Of a DNA stretch of 43,414 nt, positions 27,235-36,359 are shown piece by piece. Positions within the stretch are counted from its first letter, which is position 1, and each line of letters begins with the position of its first letter. Under the pieces are notes generated by a model that ran no database searches, was not told the DNA's origin, and was given only the letters and a program-made list of their open reading frames with translations. The position numbers and the translations under genes are program-made. This DNA is from Verrucomicrobiota bacterium (GTDB taxonomy: Bacteria > Verrucomicrobiota > Verrucomicrobiia > Limisphaerales > JADLHS01), in NCBI GenBank assembly GCA_013140495.1, contig JABFSR010000030.1, positions 1-43,414 on the forward strand, given 5' to 3'.

Positions 27235-28251
27235 TTATTTGGAATTCTTTGCAGCAACTTTCAGATACTCGGCGTAACGAGCAGCCACACCGGCCTGTTG
27301 GTCATCACCCTCGTGCATGTAAACGCCGTAGCGGAAGGTGATGCTCTTGTCGGATGCCACCACGAGATTGCCGGCAGTCTTGTCCTTCAAACTCTCGAAA
27401 TCATGCTGACCGAACGGATTCGCCGCAAACAAACCGTAGTCGCGGACATGCCACCATGTCGGATACCGTGGATTCGACGGATGATCAAAAATCGCGATGC
27501 CAACCGTCTTGCCCTCCACCGGGCCGTAGTAATCGCACCATTTGGCGCGTTTGCCCCAGGTCGCGTCATCCTTCACACCTTCACTGTTGACGATGTGGCC
27601 CGTAGGTTTGCCCACGTTCTCCTTGTTGGGCTTCAACCGCATGGTTTCATTGAGGCGCACGGCCATCGAGCCTTCCTTCGTATCGCCGAAGGTCAGGTCA
27701 CCGTTGGAAGCATGGATCGTGATTTCAAAATCCAATCGCCGCTCGCTCGCAGGCCGGTTGTAGATGCGCAACGTCCGTTCATCGGTGCAAACCACCGTGC
27801 CGTCTTTGGCCACCCACTTGTTACGAGTCTTGATCACACCCGCATCCGTACCCGAGGCGACTTGAACGAACCCGTCATGGACAATTTTCCCGAAGTCCTT
27901 TTGCTCGCTCCAAAAATCTATGCCGTTGACCGAGCCGTGAGTAAACCAGAGCGAGCGATGATGCGGATGATCGTGATCCTCACCGGCAACGTCCTTCATT
28001 GGCCAGTTACGCATCATGGGCAAACTGTCCGGGCCCAGCAGCGGATAACAAAACGGGCGGGGCACATCCTTGAAATAATACTCGGTGAAAAGCTGACCGT
28101 TGATCTCGACACGGAGACGGTTGGTCAACTCGGTGATTTGCACGCCTTTGTTCGGCGAGGAGGTTGTGGTTTTGTCCGCAGCAACCGCGGCAAAAACTCC
28201 GGTCAGGAGGAGACAACCTGTTCCAAACTTTGCCAAACGTCGGGATAACAT
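27235..28251 (-). CDS. DUF6807 (PmoA-like) exported protein
   Basis: The start at 28251 gives a signal peptide (MLSRRLAKFGTGCLLLTGVF, then AAVAADK). The landmark FYW-rich and His-rich segment VAGEDHDHPHHRSLWFTHG near residue 85, followed by NGIDFW, is typical of DUF6807, a family often labelled methane oxygenase PmoA by automated transfer although it is unrelated to methane oxidation. The fold is a beta-rich, probably exported sugar-related protein. It is upstream of the Gfo/Idh/MocA gene by 35 bases and likely co-transcribed. Its function is unproved; the pairing suggests periplasmic sugar processing. Length 339 residues. Confidence 0.85.
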   Translation of the reverse strand: MLSRRLAKFGTGCLLLTGVFAAVAADKTTTSSPNKGVQITELTNRLRVEINGQLFTEYYFKDVPRPFCYPLLGPDSLPMMRNWPMKDVAGEDHDHPHHRSLWFTHGSVNGIDFWSEQKDFGKIVHDGFVQVASGTDAGVIKTRNKWVAKDGTVVCTDERTLRIYNRPASERRLDFEITIHASNGDLTFGDTKEGSMAVRLNETMRLKPNKENVGKPTGHIVNSEGVKDDATWGKRAKWCDYYGPVEGKTVGIAIFDHPSNPRYPTWWHVRDYGLFAANPFGQHDFESLKDKTAGNLVVASDKSITFRYGVYMHEGDDQQAGVAARYAEYLKVAAKNSK

Positions 28252-28408
28252 AGTGCGGTGAATTTGGGCCGGGCCGCACTGGCATGTCAATCTCGAATCA
28301 TTTCGCCTTCCTTTGTTCAGCATCCATCGTGTCTGCAATGAGTTCGACTTCTGTCCGTGTAAATACCGATACGGCGAGCTCTATATGCCATTAACAAAGA
28401 CACTTCTG

Positions 28409-28437
28409 TTGACGTAGATACTATTCTCTGCTATCAG
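28409..28437 (+). promoter_or_regulatory. Candidate sigma-70 promoter for the PEP-CTERM gene
   Basis: TTGACG at 28409-28414 and TATCAG at 28432-28437 are separated by exactly 17 bases. The expected start near 28444 leaves a leader of about 57 bases before ATG 28501. GGAG at 28486 could serve as a ribosome-binding site 11 bases before the ATG. The -10 matches TATAAT in four of six bases, so this is a moderate candidate. Confidence 0.4.
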
Positions 28438-28500
28438 TGTGCTTGTAAAAACAAACTCAGCTGCAAACAAATTTGTAAAACATCCGGAGACTCATCTTCC

Positions 28501-29364
28501 ATGAAACGTTCACCCCATTTTTGTCCTTTGATTTGCGCGCTGGGTTTGTGCGCTGCCTTTTCGGCTACAGCAACCACCCCGACATCCACACTCACCAATG
28601 GCAATGCCTCGGTCACAATCAAGACAGGTGCCGGCCTTACAGATCCTGATTTTGGGATGAACAGTTGGACGGTGGATGGCGTGGACCAGTTGTATCGGCA
28701 ATGGTTTTGGTTCCGAACTGGTAGCACGGGCAAAGAAAAAACAATCAGTCAACTTGACCTCGAAACCCCCTGTCATCAGGAAAGCGACAATTATTTGACA
28801 ACGAAGTATGTCAGTTATGGGAAGTTCACCATCGGAATCAACTACACGCTATTGGGAGGAGCCGAAGGAAGTGGCAGTTCCACTATTGGTGAGCAAATCA
28901 TCGTCAAGAACATCTCGGGTGCTGCCTTGGATTTTCATTTTTTCCAGTACGTTGATTTTGACCTCGGCGGATCGAGCGCGGGAGACACACTCGAACTGGG
29001 CCAGGATGCGTCGGGTCTGTTCAATTCCGCCTATCAACATAAAGGCGCGTCATATTTCGCGGATGAGTTCCTGACTCCAGGAGCAAACCACGGACAAGCT
29101 GCACTCGCCTCCCCGGATTTCACTTTGTTTTACAGTCTGACTGACAACAGCCCGACCACGTTGAACAATTTTGCCGGTCCGATTTCTGGCGACACAAGTT
29201 GGGCTTTTCAATGGGATGTAACCATTCCTGTCAACGGCACGTTCAACATCTCCCTTAATAAAAGTGTTTATGTGTCAGCCGTGCCGGAGCCATCTGTTCT
29301 GGCCCTGGCTGGTTTGACATGCGCCCTTTTTGCGGGCGCTCGCCGCAGACATTGCAAGAGATAA
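28501..29364 (+). CDS. PEP-CTERM exported protein
   Basis: A 287-residue secreted protein with a signal peptide (CALGLCAAFSATATT region, residues about 12-28). The C-terminal sorting signal AVPEPSVLALAGLTC is followed by a hydrophobic run and the basic tail RRRHCKR. In PEP-CTERM systems an exosortase recognises this tail and the protein ends in the outer envelope or matrix. The central part (NGNASVTIKTGAGLTDPDFG, FFQYVDFDLGG) is beta-rich, a jelly-roll-like pattern seen in many such proteins. No exosortase is in the window. The gene is preceded by a candidate promoter and is followed 75 bases later by the GloVer-repeat gene on the same strand. Confidence 0.88.
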   Translation: MKRSPHFCPLICALGLCAAFSATATTPTSTLTNGNASVTIKTGAGLTDPDFGMNSWTVDGVDQLYRQWFWFRTGSTGKEKTISQLDLETPCHQESDNYLTTKYVSYGKFTIGINYTLLGGAEGSGSSTIGEQIIVKNISGAALDFHFFQYVDFDLGGSSAGDTLELGQDASGLFNSAYQHKGASYFADEFLTPGANHGQAALASPDFTLFYSLTDNSPTTLNNFAGPISGDTSWAFQWDVTIPVNGTFNISLNKSVYVSAVPEPSVLALAGLTCALFAGARRRHCKR

Positions 29365-29439
29365 CGCTGCTTCTGTTGTCCATCCGGCGTTGTAGTCTTC
29401 AATCGGAAGGGTTACGATTGGTTGCGGGAACAGTGTAAC

Positions 29440-30837
29440 ATGATCAACCAACAGCTTATGAACCCTTTCCTGCGTGCAGTAGCCGCCGCACTTTTGCTTG
29501 TCCCCGGTGCGATTCACGCGCAATCCCCAGCCGATGTCACACCCGTCGTCTCCTTTTCCGGCCCAAATGGATCCACTCCCTATTCCAGCTTGCTCCCATC
29601 CGCCGACGGCAATTTTTATGGAACAACTTATCGAGGCGGAGCGTCCGCTTTTCCTGGGCTTGGAACGGTATTTAGGCTGACAACCAACGGCTCGCTCACC
29701 ACGCTCGCTTCCTTCAATACCACCAACGGCGCGAAGCCGTTCGCCAGTCTGATTCAACACCCGGATGGAAATCTTTATGGAACCACTTCCGAAGGCGGGA
29801 CCAATGGCATCGGCACAATTTTCCGCATAACCACGAATGGGCTGCTCACCAGCCTCTATTCATTCACCACCAACTCCGGCGAGAAACCTTCCGCTCGTTT
29901 GACGCTCGGCAATGATGGCGATCTCTACGGCACCGCCCAGCTCGGCGGTTCAAAAGATCAAGGCACGATCTTTCGGGTGACGACGAATGGCTCGCTGACC
30001 ATTCTGTTTTCGCTGGGTGACACGAACGGAGCCGTACCCTATGCGGAGTTATTGCAAGCCACCGACGGTCATCTGTACGGGACCACGACCTCCGGAGGCA
30101 CGTGGAATCTCGGTGCCGTCTTCCGAGTGACAACCAACGGCGTGTTCACCGTCCTTTATTCATTTGACAACACCAATGGGGCGAAGCCTTACGGGGGACT
30201 CATCCAGGGAACAGGAGGCATTCTTTACGGCACAACCGCCTATGGCGGCACAAACGACTCTGGAACTGTTTTCCGAATCACCACAAACGGAAGTTTTCTA
30301 AACTTGCATTCCTTCGTGGGTGATCCCGATGGTGCCAATCCTTTTGCCACGTTACTGCGCGGCAGCGATGGTTTTCTGTATGGCACCACCATCCTTGGAG
30401 GCGCGTCAGACATCAACGGATCCTGGGGCACCGTTTTTCAAATATCCACCAACGGCTTGTTCGCTTCATTGGCCACGTTCCATTTTGATGCCAACGGAAT
30501 TTCTCCCTACGGTGGACTCGTGCAGGATGCCTCCGGTTCGCTCTACACAACGACTTCAAGTCAGGGCACAGGACTCCGCGGCACTGTCGTTCGCCTGAAA
30601 CCCGGCCAACCGTTCCTTGAAGCCTCCAGAACTTCGGCCAACAATTTTAGGGTGGCTTGGAATGCCTGGCTCGGGAAAAGTTATCAGGTCCAATCAACCA
30701 CAAACCTCTCCCAGCCGAACTGGGCCGATTTGGGCGGTGCATTCACTGCCACCAACAGTCAAATCGCGATTACCAATTCCACGCTGCTGGGTTCATCTCG
30801 CTTCCATCGCGTAAAACTTCTTCTGCCGTCTCCGTAG
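29440..30837 (+). CDS. GloVer-type tandem-repeat exported protein (TIGR03803-like)
   Basis: The signal peptide is FLRAVAAALLLVPGAIHAQ. Then about six repeats of 50-55 residues follow, each containing a variant of NLYGTTSEGG and GTVFRLTTNG with a final LYSF (GTIFRITTNG, GAVFRVTTNG and so on), the pattern of the GloVer/HAF-type repeats thought to form a beta-propeller. The C-terminal 70 residues carry the module YQVQSTTNLSQPNWADLGG ending FHRVKLL, also seen in two other exported proteins here. The start could be 29440 or 29458; GGGA lies about nine bases upstream of 29440. Its end converges with the Tat-exported protein on minus with 61 bases between. Function unknown; probably a surface or secreted structural protein. 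Confidence 0.85.
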   Translation: MINQQLMNPFLRAVAAALLLVPGAIHAQSPADVTPVVSFSGPNGSTPYSSLLPSADGNFYGTTYRGGASAFPGLGTVFRLTTNGSLTTLASFNTTNGAKPFASLIQHPDGNLYGTTSEGGTNGIGTIFRITTNGLLTSLYSFTTNSGEKPSARLTLGNDGDLYGTAQLGGSKDQGTIFRVTTNGSLTILFSLGDTNGAVPYAELLQATDGHLYGTTTSGGTWNLGAVFRVTTNGVFTVLYSFDNTNGAKPYGGLIQGTGGILYGTTAYGGTNDSGTVFRITTNGSFLNLHSFVGDPDGANPFATLLRGSDGFLYGTTILGGASDINGSWGTVFQISTNGLFASLATFHFDANGISPYGGLVQDASGSLYTTTSSQGTGLRGTVVRLKPGQPFLEASRTSANNFRVAWNAWLGKSYQVQSTTNLSQPNWADLGGAFTATNSQIAITNSTLLGSSRFHRVKLLLPSP

Positions 30838-30898
30838 TTCGTTCTCAACCTCTTAGCTCTTGCTTGAAGGTGATTTGAGTGTGATGGAATTGTCGTGC

Positions 30899-33874
30899 CT
30901 ATGCTGAGAGCAGAAACAACTTCCGCATGCCCCAGCCAGCCTTGGCGGTAAACCGAAGGACCCCGTCCTTCGCTTCGCATGGAACTTCTTCGGCAAGCGC
31001 TCCGGCTCGACCGTGGGCAAAGAACAGAGCTGGGGCGCGCACGGATTCAACGAGCGGGATGCGCACTTCGCCTTCGCCTTGCACCCACACTTCCAATATC
31101 GCGCCGCCAGTGACACGTCGGTTTGCCGGAACGGGTGACCAACCGATGGTGGCGAACGGTTGATCGGCAAAACGATGTTCACGTCCGTCCAAGTTAATGG
31201 ATGCACAATCGTAACCACTGAACGCAGCGAGCCGCTGTTCCCCGTCTTTGCGGAAGGCGACGATCAAGCGGCCTTGGTAATTGACGCGGTGGCCGTTGAC
31301 ATCAAGGTCGCGCAGTTCGAGGGCTTCAGGCGGCAGCGGATTTTGCTGAATGATTTCCGCATCACGCTTATCGTCACGATGAAAGCCGCCAGGCCAGGAT
31401 TCAACGTGACTCCGGTAATGCACGACGATGGCCGTTGTGCCGTTGGGGAAGCGCGTCGCCAGCCACGGAGTCGAACGGGAGACGGTGCTCGGATTATCAC
31501 TGTTCTTGAGTCCAGTGCGCGTGGGTACATACGCGCCGACGGCGGTGAGAATTTCAAACCATGTCCGAACTTCGTAACCCAACGACGCGCTTTGATCGTC
31601 GCGCGGACGCAGGCCGAGATAAGTCACCGAACCGGCTTCGCCAACTTTGCGTTGCAACCCAATCGTCCGGCCATAGGCGTGTGCTACGACTTCGACGCCA
31701 TCAGCCGGGTTCACCGGATAAATCCAATCCACGATGAAGTCGCTGAGGATGGTTTGCACGGGCACAGACTTGAGCGGCCCGGAGAACTCGGCACGGGCAC
31801 CCGGGGCAGTCAGACCCTGATGCACCACGTCATAGTTTTTGATGCCGCAGAGCGTTTGCCAGCGGGCGCGCACGTCCGTGCCGGCAAGATCAAAACGAGG
31901 CAGCGGGCCGGACCAGATCAGGCGGCCACCGCGCGAGATGAATTGTTCGAGGAACTCGATCAAGCCCACCGGCGGGAGCGGCTCGAACAACGCAGCGAGC
32001 GTCGAGAATGTGCGGCCCGCCATGGTGATCGTGCCGTTGTCGTTCACTCGACCGTATTGGAGCAATTTCTCCGGGGTGACGTAGTTGGCGTAACCGTATT
32101 GCACCATCCACGAACCGAAGCGCTCGTCAGCGGCGACGAGTGAGATGGGATAAAGCATGAGCACTTCGATGTCGCGATGTACACCTTCCGTGACAGCCAT
32201 GAACTGTGGCCGTCCCCAAGCTCCGTACGCATCTTCGAGCGCGTGATGCCGCGCCAAAGCGACGTTCGGCATGCCCCAGGCAGCGGCATAGGAGTTCGGA
32301 TACTTGTTCAGAATGCCCGTGGAACAGGCGAGCGCGAGGCCGTAGTAATCGCGATCAGACCAACCTCCCTCGGCGTGATCGTTGCCGCTGCCGGTGAGAA
32401 ATTCGTTCCAGCGAAAATAATCACTGCATGCGCAGGAGGCCTGCTGGACGGTGTTCGACCAGACAAAATTGGGCGTGTAGTCGTATTGTCGCGGCGCGTG
32501 CGGGCTGCCGCCGGAGCGCCAGTGATCAATGGTCGGACTTTGCGCCCATGTGGCGTGCGCGCGGGCTTCGAGTTCGTGGCCGTAAAGTTTCTCGGCGTGT
32601 TGCTTCGCCTGCACGAACAGGTCAGCGATGGTTTTTTCCAGCAGGTCATAGTAGCGGCGGCGCAGCAACCATGTGCGCTGAACGTCGTCGGGCGTGCTGC
32701 CAAGAACATGCTGGGCTGGCGCGCGTGCATCCAGGTTCGGCAAGAAGCCATGTTGGCCGCGACAGAAATAGACGAGATATTTCTCGAAGTCGCTGAACTC
32801 GGCGCCGTAAAGCTCCGCGAACTTTGCTGCAAAATTCGGCGTGAGGTAGCGCATCGTAAACTCACCTTCGTCGTGGTGGCCGAAATAATTCCAGTCACCC
32901 TGGATGTGAATCTCGTCGCTATAAAGACCGTTCAGCCGGACGCCCGCCGTGTGATAATCCTGCACCAGCTCCTTCAGATACGGCAGCGCCTTTGCACTGA
33001 AATAATCCATCTCGGGTGTCTGATAGGAGACAACCGCCAACACGCGGTCGAGATCCGCCACTTCCGTTTCTCCGCTGCCGTGGATGGTAAGGCGATGGGC
33101 CGGTGAACCGCCGGCTGCGGATTCGCTCACCGAAATCTGCGGCGGGGATTTGAGTTCAACGATTGACTTCGCGTCCACGACGTAGAAATCCGTGTTGCCA
33201 ATGCGATGCTCACGATAGGCGAAAAGCCGCACGCCGGTGCGCGCCAGGAGAATTGTTCCTTTGTTGTTCGTCCATTTGCGCTGTTCCCAGAGTTGAACCG
33301 TGAACTCGCCCGTCTTGGGATCGCGCCAGCCTTCGCGATACTGAACCCAACGACCCGACTCGCCGGTTTTTTTCTGGTAAGCGCGACCCAGTTCGAGCGG
33401 GCTGAGAAGACTCAGTTCCAGGCCAATGCCGTACTGTCCCGCGAAATCGCTGATCTTTTTGATCCGCTCAAGATATTCCGACACGTCGGGAGTAAACGCG
33501 CGCGGCTTGCCGCCCTGTCCCGGACGATATGCGCTCCAGAATTCGTCGAAGGCAACGATCATCGTCTTCACGCCACCAGCCTTGTTCTGTTCGCAGATTT
33601 TCCGAAGCGTGGTCTTGTTCGGCGTGCTGCTGAGGCTGAGATCAATTTCCTTGTCCGGATCGGTGAGTTCGTCGAGCTGCTGATCGCTGACGAGAATGAT
33701 GCCGCCCTTGGGCAACATGAATGACCATTGGGCGGGAAACTGGATCACCTGATCCGGACGCGCTCCGGACGCAGGTTGAGCAAAAGCTCTGCCCGCGAAT
33801 GATACTGCGATGCCGGCTTGTGCGAAAGTGGAGACGAATTCGCGACGAGAAAACAACTGGGTAGGTTGTGACAT
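30899..33874 (-). CDS. Large Tat-exported protein, glycoside-hydrolase-like, family unassigned
   Basis: The start at 33874 is chosen because it opens a Tat-like signal: FSRREFVSTFAQAGIAVSF, then AGRAFAQP. The 991 residues include barrel-like early strands (GVKTMIVAFDEFW, YGIGLELSLLSP), a possible catalytic motif YSDEIHIQGDWNYFG near residue 300, and a long middle rich in Trp, Tyr and His (WAQSPTIDHWRSGG). Later ISRGGRLIWSGPLPRFD recalls the beta-galactosidase trimerisation-type domain of GH42-like enzymes. The last 150 residues are beta-rich. These hints suggest a carbohydrate-active enzyme, but I cannot assign a family or a catalytic pair. Its start faces the PhyH-type gene across 162 bases, so the two share a divergent promoter region. 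Confidence 0.65.
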   Translation of the reverse strand: MSQPTQLFSRREFVSTFAQAGIAVSFAGRAFAQPASGARPDQVIQFPAQWSFMLPKGGIILVSDQQLDELTDPDKEIDLSLSSTPNKTTLRKICEQNKAGGVKTMIVAFDEFWSAYRPGQGGKPRAFTPDVSEYLERIKKISDFAGQYGIGLELSLLSPLELGRAYQKKTGESGRWVQYREGWRDPKTGEFTVQLWEQRKWTNNKGTILLARTGVRLFAYREHRIGNTDFYVVDAKSIVELKSPPQISVSESAAGGSPAHRLTIHGSGETEVADLDRVLAVVSYQTPEMDYFSAKALPYLKELVQDYHTAGVRLNGLYSDEIHIQGDWNYFGHHDEGEFTMRYLTPNFAAKFAELYGAEFSDFEKYLVYFCRGQHGFLPNLDARAPAQHVLGSTPDDVQRTWLLRRRYYDLLEKTIADLFVQAKQHAEKLYGHELEARAHATWAQSPTIDHWRSGGSPHAPRQYDYTPNFVWSNTVQQASCACSDYFRWNEFLTGSGNDHAEGGWSDRDYYGLALACSTGILNKYPNSYAAAWGMPNVALARHHALEDAYGAWGRPQFMAVTEGVHRDIEVLMLYPISLVAADERFGSWMVQYGYANYVTPEKLLQYGRVNDNGTITMAGRTFSTLAALFEPLPPVGLIEFLEQFISRGGRLIWSGPLPRFDLAGTDVRARWQTLCGIKNYDVVHQGLTAPGARAEFSGPLKSVPVQTILSDFIVDWIYPVNPADGVEVVAHAYGRTIGLQRKVGEAGSVTYLGLRPRDDQSASLGYEVRTWFEILTAVGAYVPTRTGLKNSDNPSTVSRSTPWLATRFPNGTTAIVVHYRSHVESWPGGFHRDDKRDAEIIQQNPLPPEALELRDLDVNGHRVNYQGRLIVAFRKDGEQRLAAFSGYDCASINLDGREHRFADQPFATIGWSPVPANRRVTGGAILEVWVQGEGEVRIPLVESVRAPALFFAHGRAGALAEEVPCEAKDGVLRFTAKAGWGMRKLFLLSA

Positions 33875-34036
33875 GAATTCATTGATGCCAAAGCGCCGGA
33901 CTAAATTCAATCTTAACAAGTTCGTCACGGAGCGAGGCAGGGACGGTGCAGCGTGCCGTCCCTGCCATCTTTGAGTTCGGGCTGACTGAATATTTTCCAG
34001 ATTGCACGATCCCGCAGGTTTGAGTCAGATTACGAC

Positions 34037-34969
34037 ATGGCATCGCCTTTGTCCTCGTCGCTCCCGCAGCTTTGCGCAATGGGAGTTCCGCTTGATCTTT
34101 CGCCCGACAAGTTCGGCTTCCTGCGTGACACCGTGCCCGGCGAAGACAGCATGGACACTTTGCGGGACCGTGTCCGTGACGATGGTTATCTTTTTCTACG
34201 CGGCTTTTGGAACCGTGATCGCGTCCAGACGGTGCGTGACTCGCTCACCAGCCAGCTTCATCAGCTTGGTTTTCTTCAGCCGGGCACTCCACGCGACGAA
34301 GCCCGCTGCATTCCGGGCAGGGAAGTCGGTCGCGCAATGGGCAATCCCCTCGATCAACATGATCCCGCCTTGCACGAACTTGTCTTTGGCGATCACGTCA
34401 CGTCGTTCTTTGAAGAATTCCTCGGAGGCCCGGCACGACACTTTGATTTCATCTGGTTTCGCACCAAGGGCACCGGCAAGGGCAGTCCGATTCATTGCGA
34501 TCTTGTTTACATGAGCCGGGGCACTCCAAACGTTTATACCCTCTGGGTGCCACTCGGCGATGTTCCGCTGGACATGGGAGGACTCCTGATGCTTGAGGGC
34601 AGTCACAAGAAATCCGCCGAGCTGCAAACCTATCTCGCCCGCGACGTGGACAGCTATTGCTCCAATCACGACGACGCGGCGGAGTTTGCCACCGGTCGCA
34701 AATGGTGGGACGGCACGTTGTCCAACAATCCGGTTGCACTCCAGGAAAGGTTGGGTGGCCGGTGGCTGACGGCGGAGAATTTCCAGCTTGGCGATGCGGT
34801 GGTTTTCAACATGACACTGGTTCATGGCAGCCTCGACAACACGACCGACCGCATCCGGCTTTCAACCGATACCCGCTTCCAACTCGCCAGTGAACCGGTT
34901 GATGAACGCTGGATCGGCGAAAAACCTCCGGGCCATGTTTCCTCGATGAAACGCGGGCGCGTCTGCTGA
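34037..34969 (+). CDS. Phytanoyl-CoA dioxygenase (PhyH)-family Fe(II)/2-oxoglutarate enzyme
   Basis: A 310-residue double-stranded beta-helix dioxygenase. The iron-binding facial triad is visible: His and Asp in SPIHCDLVYMSRG (about H153 and D155) and the distal His in MTLVHGSLDN (about 263). The Arg in DRIRLSTDTRF nine or so residues later fits 2-oxoglutarate binding. Such enzymes hydroxylate small molecules; the substrate is not readable. There is no signal peptide, so it is cytoplasmic. It diverges from the large exported protein on minus. No frameshift or missing ligand is seen. Confidence 0.88.
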   Translation: MASPLSSSLPQLCAMGVPLDLSPDKFGFLRDTVPGEDSMDTLRDRVRDDGYLFLRGFWNRDRVQTVRDSLTSQLHQLGFLQPGTPRDEARCIPGREVGRAMGNPLDQHDPALHELVFGDHVTSFFEEFLGGPARHFDFIWFRTKGTGKGSPIHCDLVYMSRGTPNVYTLWVPLGDVPLDMGGLLMLEGSHKKSAELQTYLARDVDSYCSNHDDAAEFATGRKWWDGTLSNNPVALQERLGGRWLTAENFQLGDAVVFNMTLVHGSLDNTTDRIRLSTDTRFQLASEPVDERWIGEKPPGHVSSMKRGRVC

Positions 34970-35253
34970 AAACACCTTCAATAACGACCCGGAAGGAATC
35001 GCGCATTGACCGCCGCCCGCAACAATCTGTAAGCCGAAAGAATTCTCTTGAACCACGAAACACACGAACAACACGAAATAAACACCAAAGGAAAACAGTT
35101 GGAACTCCCATCCAACTTGGCATTCAACGGGTTCACCATTGGGGAACTCAGTCTCACAACTGCAACGATTCCCTCATTCCCGTTCTTCGTGGGTTTAGTG
35201 CATTTCGTGGTTGATTCAACTGCATCGTTCCGGGCAAGACCTCGGCCACGCTT
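34970..35253. repeat. Intergenic stretch with inverted CACGAA-type repeats
   Basis: The stretch from 35048 (GAACCACGAAACACACGAAC then AACACGAAA) is answered by an inverted copy near 35180-35215 (TTCGTGGG..CATTTCGTGGTTGATTC). The same phrase recurs in other gaps of the window (about 38022, 38900 and 42600). No gene is seen here. Confidence 0.6.
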
Positions 35254-35285
35254 AAAAAAAGAGGCCACCTGTGAAAGGTGGCCTT
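35254..35285 (-). terminator. Rho-independent terminator of the second PEP-CTERM gene
   Basis: On minus, GGCCACC (35283-35277) pairs with GGTGGCC (35269-35263) across a 7-base loop. It is followed by TCTTTTTTT, about 24 bases after the stop codon of the PEP-CTERM gene. A textbook hairpin plus T-run. Confidence 0.85.
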
Positions 35286-35306
35286 GTTGCAAAGATTACT
35301 TCCGGA

Positions 35307-35918
35307 TCAGCGGCGTTTGCGGAGCAATGCCACCACACCTGCGAGACCCAATAGGGATAGGCTCGTAGGTTCGGGCACATCGCTTATGAAATTATAGGTG
35401 ACATTAGGCCCGACCCCTCCAGCAAACCCGGGATCCGACGGAGTCAGGGGACGATAGATCGCACCGTTGTTCCCTTCCGGTCCCAGTTCATCTATGAAAC
35501 GAGTGGGTCTCGTCGCGTCCGGAAGCGGCATTCCAACCACGTCTGCCAGATCAAAGGGCGGCCCATCGTCCGGGTGCAAATCTGAGAAGAAGTACATTTG
35601 GTTTTGGTTGAATCGAATGAGGTCGGAAAAAATCTGATTTGGCCCACCAAGTGGCCCTATCTCATAAAGGAAAACATCCCCCGAGGTAACGGTGGTGGGC
35701 AGCGTATAAACCAACGTGCTTATCCCCGAAATGGGTTCCACGCCAACTGTGAAGGGTAGAGGAAACGGATCGGGAAGACCCGCAGGCCCAGCGCCAGTAA
35801 TTTTTCCGTGGCCATTTTCGTCCACCGTCACCTGAATGTTCAATTGGCCGATGGCTGTGGTTGCTGTCAGTGCTGCGGTAACACCGCACAGCCACAGAAT
35901 TCTTGATAGCTTTTTCAT
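35307..35918 (-). CDS. PEP-CTERM exported protein
   Basis: The start at 35918 (MKKLSRILWLCGV) is supported by a signal peptide (ALTATTAIGQ) and by AAAAGG upstream. The upstream in-frame extension to 36023 lacks such features. The C-terminus has the sorting signal DVPEPTSLSLLGLAGVVALL then RKRR. The mature part (about residues 24-175) is rich in Pro and acidic residues (SDLHPDDGPPFDLADVV) with no known domain. At 203 residues it is small for the class. A clear terminator follows. It stands alone between the PhyH-type gene and pilT-type gene; the matching exosortase is not in the window. Confidence 0.9.
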   Translation of the reverse strand: MKKLSRILWLCGVTAALTATTAIGQLNIQVTVDENGHGKITGAGPAGLPDPFPLPFTVGVEPISGISTLVYTLPTTVTSGDVFLYEIGPLGGPNQIFSDLIRFNQNQMYFFSDLHPDDGPPFDLADVVGMPLPDATRPTRFIDELGPEGNNGAIYRPLTPSDPGFAGGVGPNVTYNFISDVPEPTSLSLLGLAGVVALLRKRR

Positions 35919-36359
35919 AGGTTGCCTTTTCTGTTGTCTGGTTTGAGTCGCAATGCCACAAGGCTTTCGCCAAAGGGAGCACGCGCTCGGTTGGTTAATA
36001 ATGGGAACGGGACGATAATGCACAGCGTTTGCAGGAAGTCAAGGTGAATTTCTGAACCAGAACAAAAACACAAAAACAGCTCGTGGGAAATGAAACCTGC
36101 CGGGCAAAAAAGCGAAACGGCGTGGCCATAACCAAACCACACCGTTCGCCAACCCCAATGGTGGCTGTCTGCAAAGACCTTGGACCTTCAGCCCCCCTTC
36201 GTGCTGCCGGCGCCACTTCGACCTAAATCTGTTGCCTCTGCCGCTGCCTTCCGCTACAAACGGCGCAAGTTACACCCCGGGTTTTGACATGGCCAAACCA
36301 ATCCAAACCACAACGGCTGTTCTCTTAAACCGTGAACAACGCGAACCAGCTTTGATGCA
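35919..36359. other. Intergenic stretch containing a repeat shared with 38192-38250
   Basis: The segment 36122-36180 (GTGGCCATAACCAAACCACA, then CCGTTCGCCAACCCCAA) is nearly repeated in the same orientation at 38192-38250. Both copies contain a short inverted repeat around GGCGTGGCC or GGTGTGGCC and flank the pilT-type gene. No long gene is convincing on either strand. Confidence 0.55.

Noticed and set aside
27202..28248. 348-residue frame on plus opposite the DUF6807 gene
   Set aside because: It mirrors a gene whose own protein has a signal peptide and family motifs; the plus reading has none.
27235..28251. Methane-oxidation gene (PmoA)
   Set aside because: The PmoA label for this family is a transferred name; the protein has a signal peptide and no membrane-embedded monooxygenase features.
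31160..33106. Two long plus frames opposite the 991-residue exported protein
   Set aside because: Antisense frames in GC-rich coding DNA; the minus product has a Tat signal and coherent composition.
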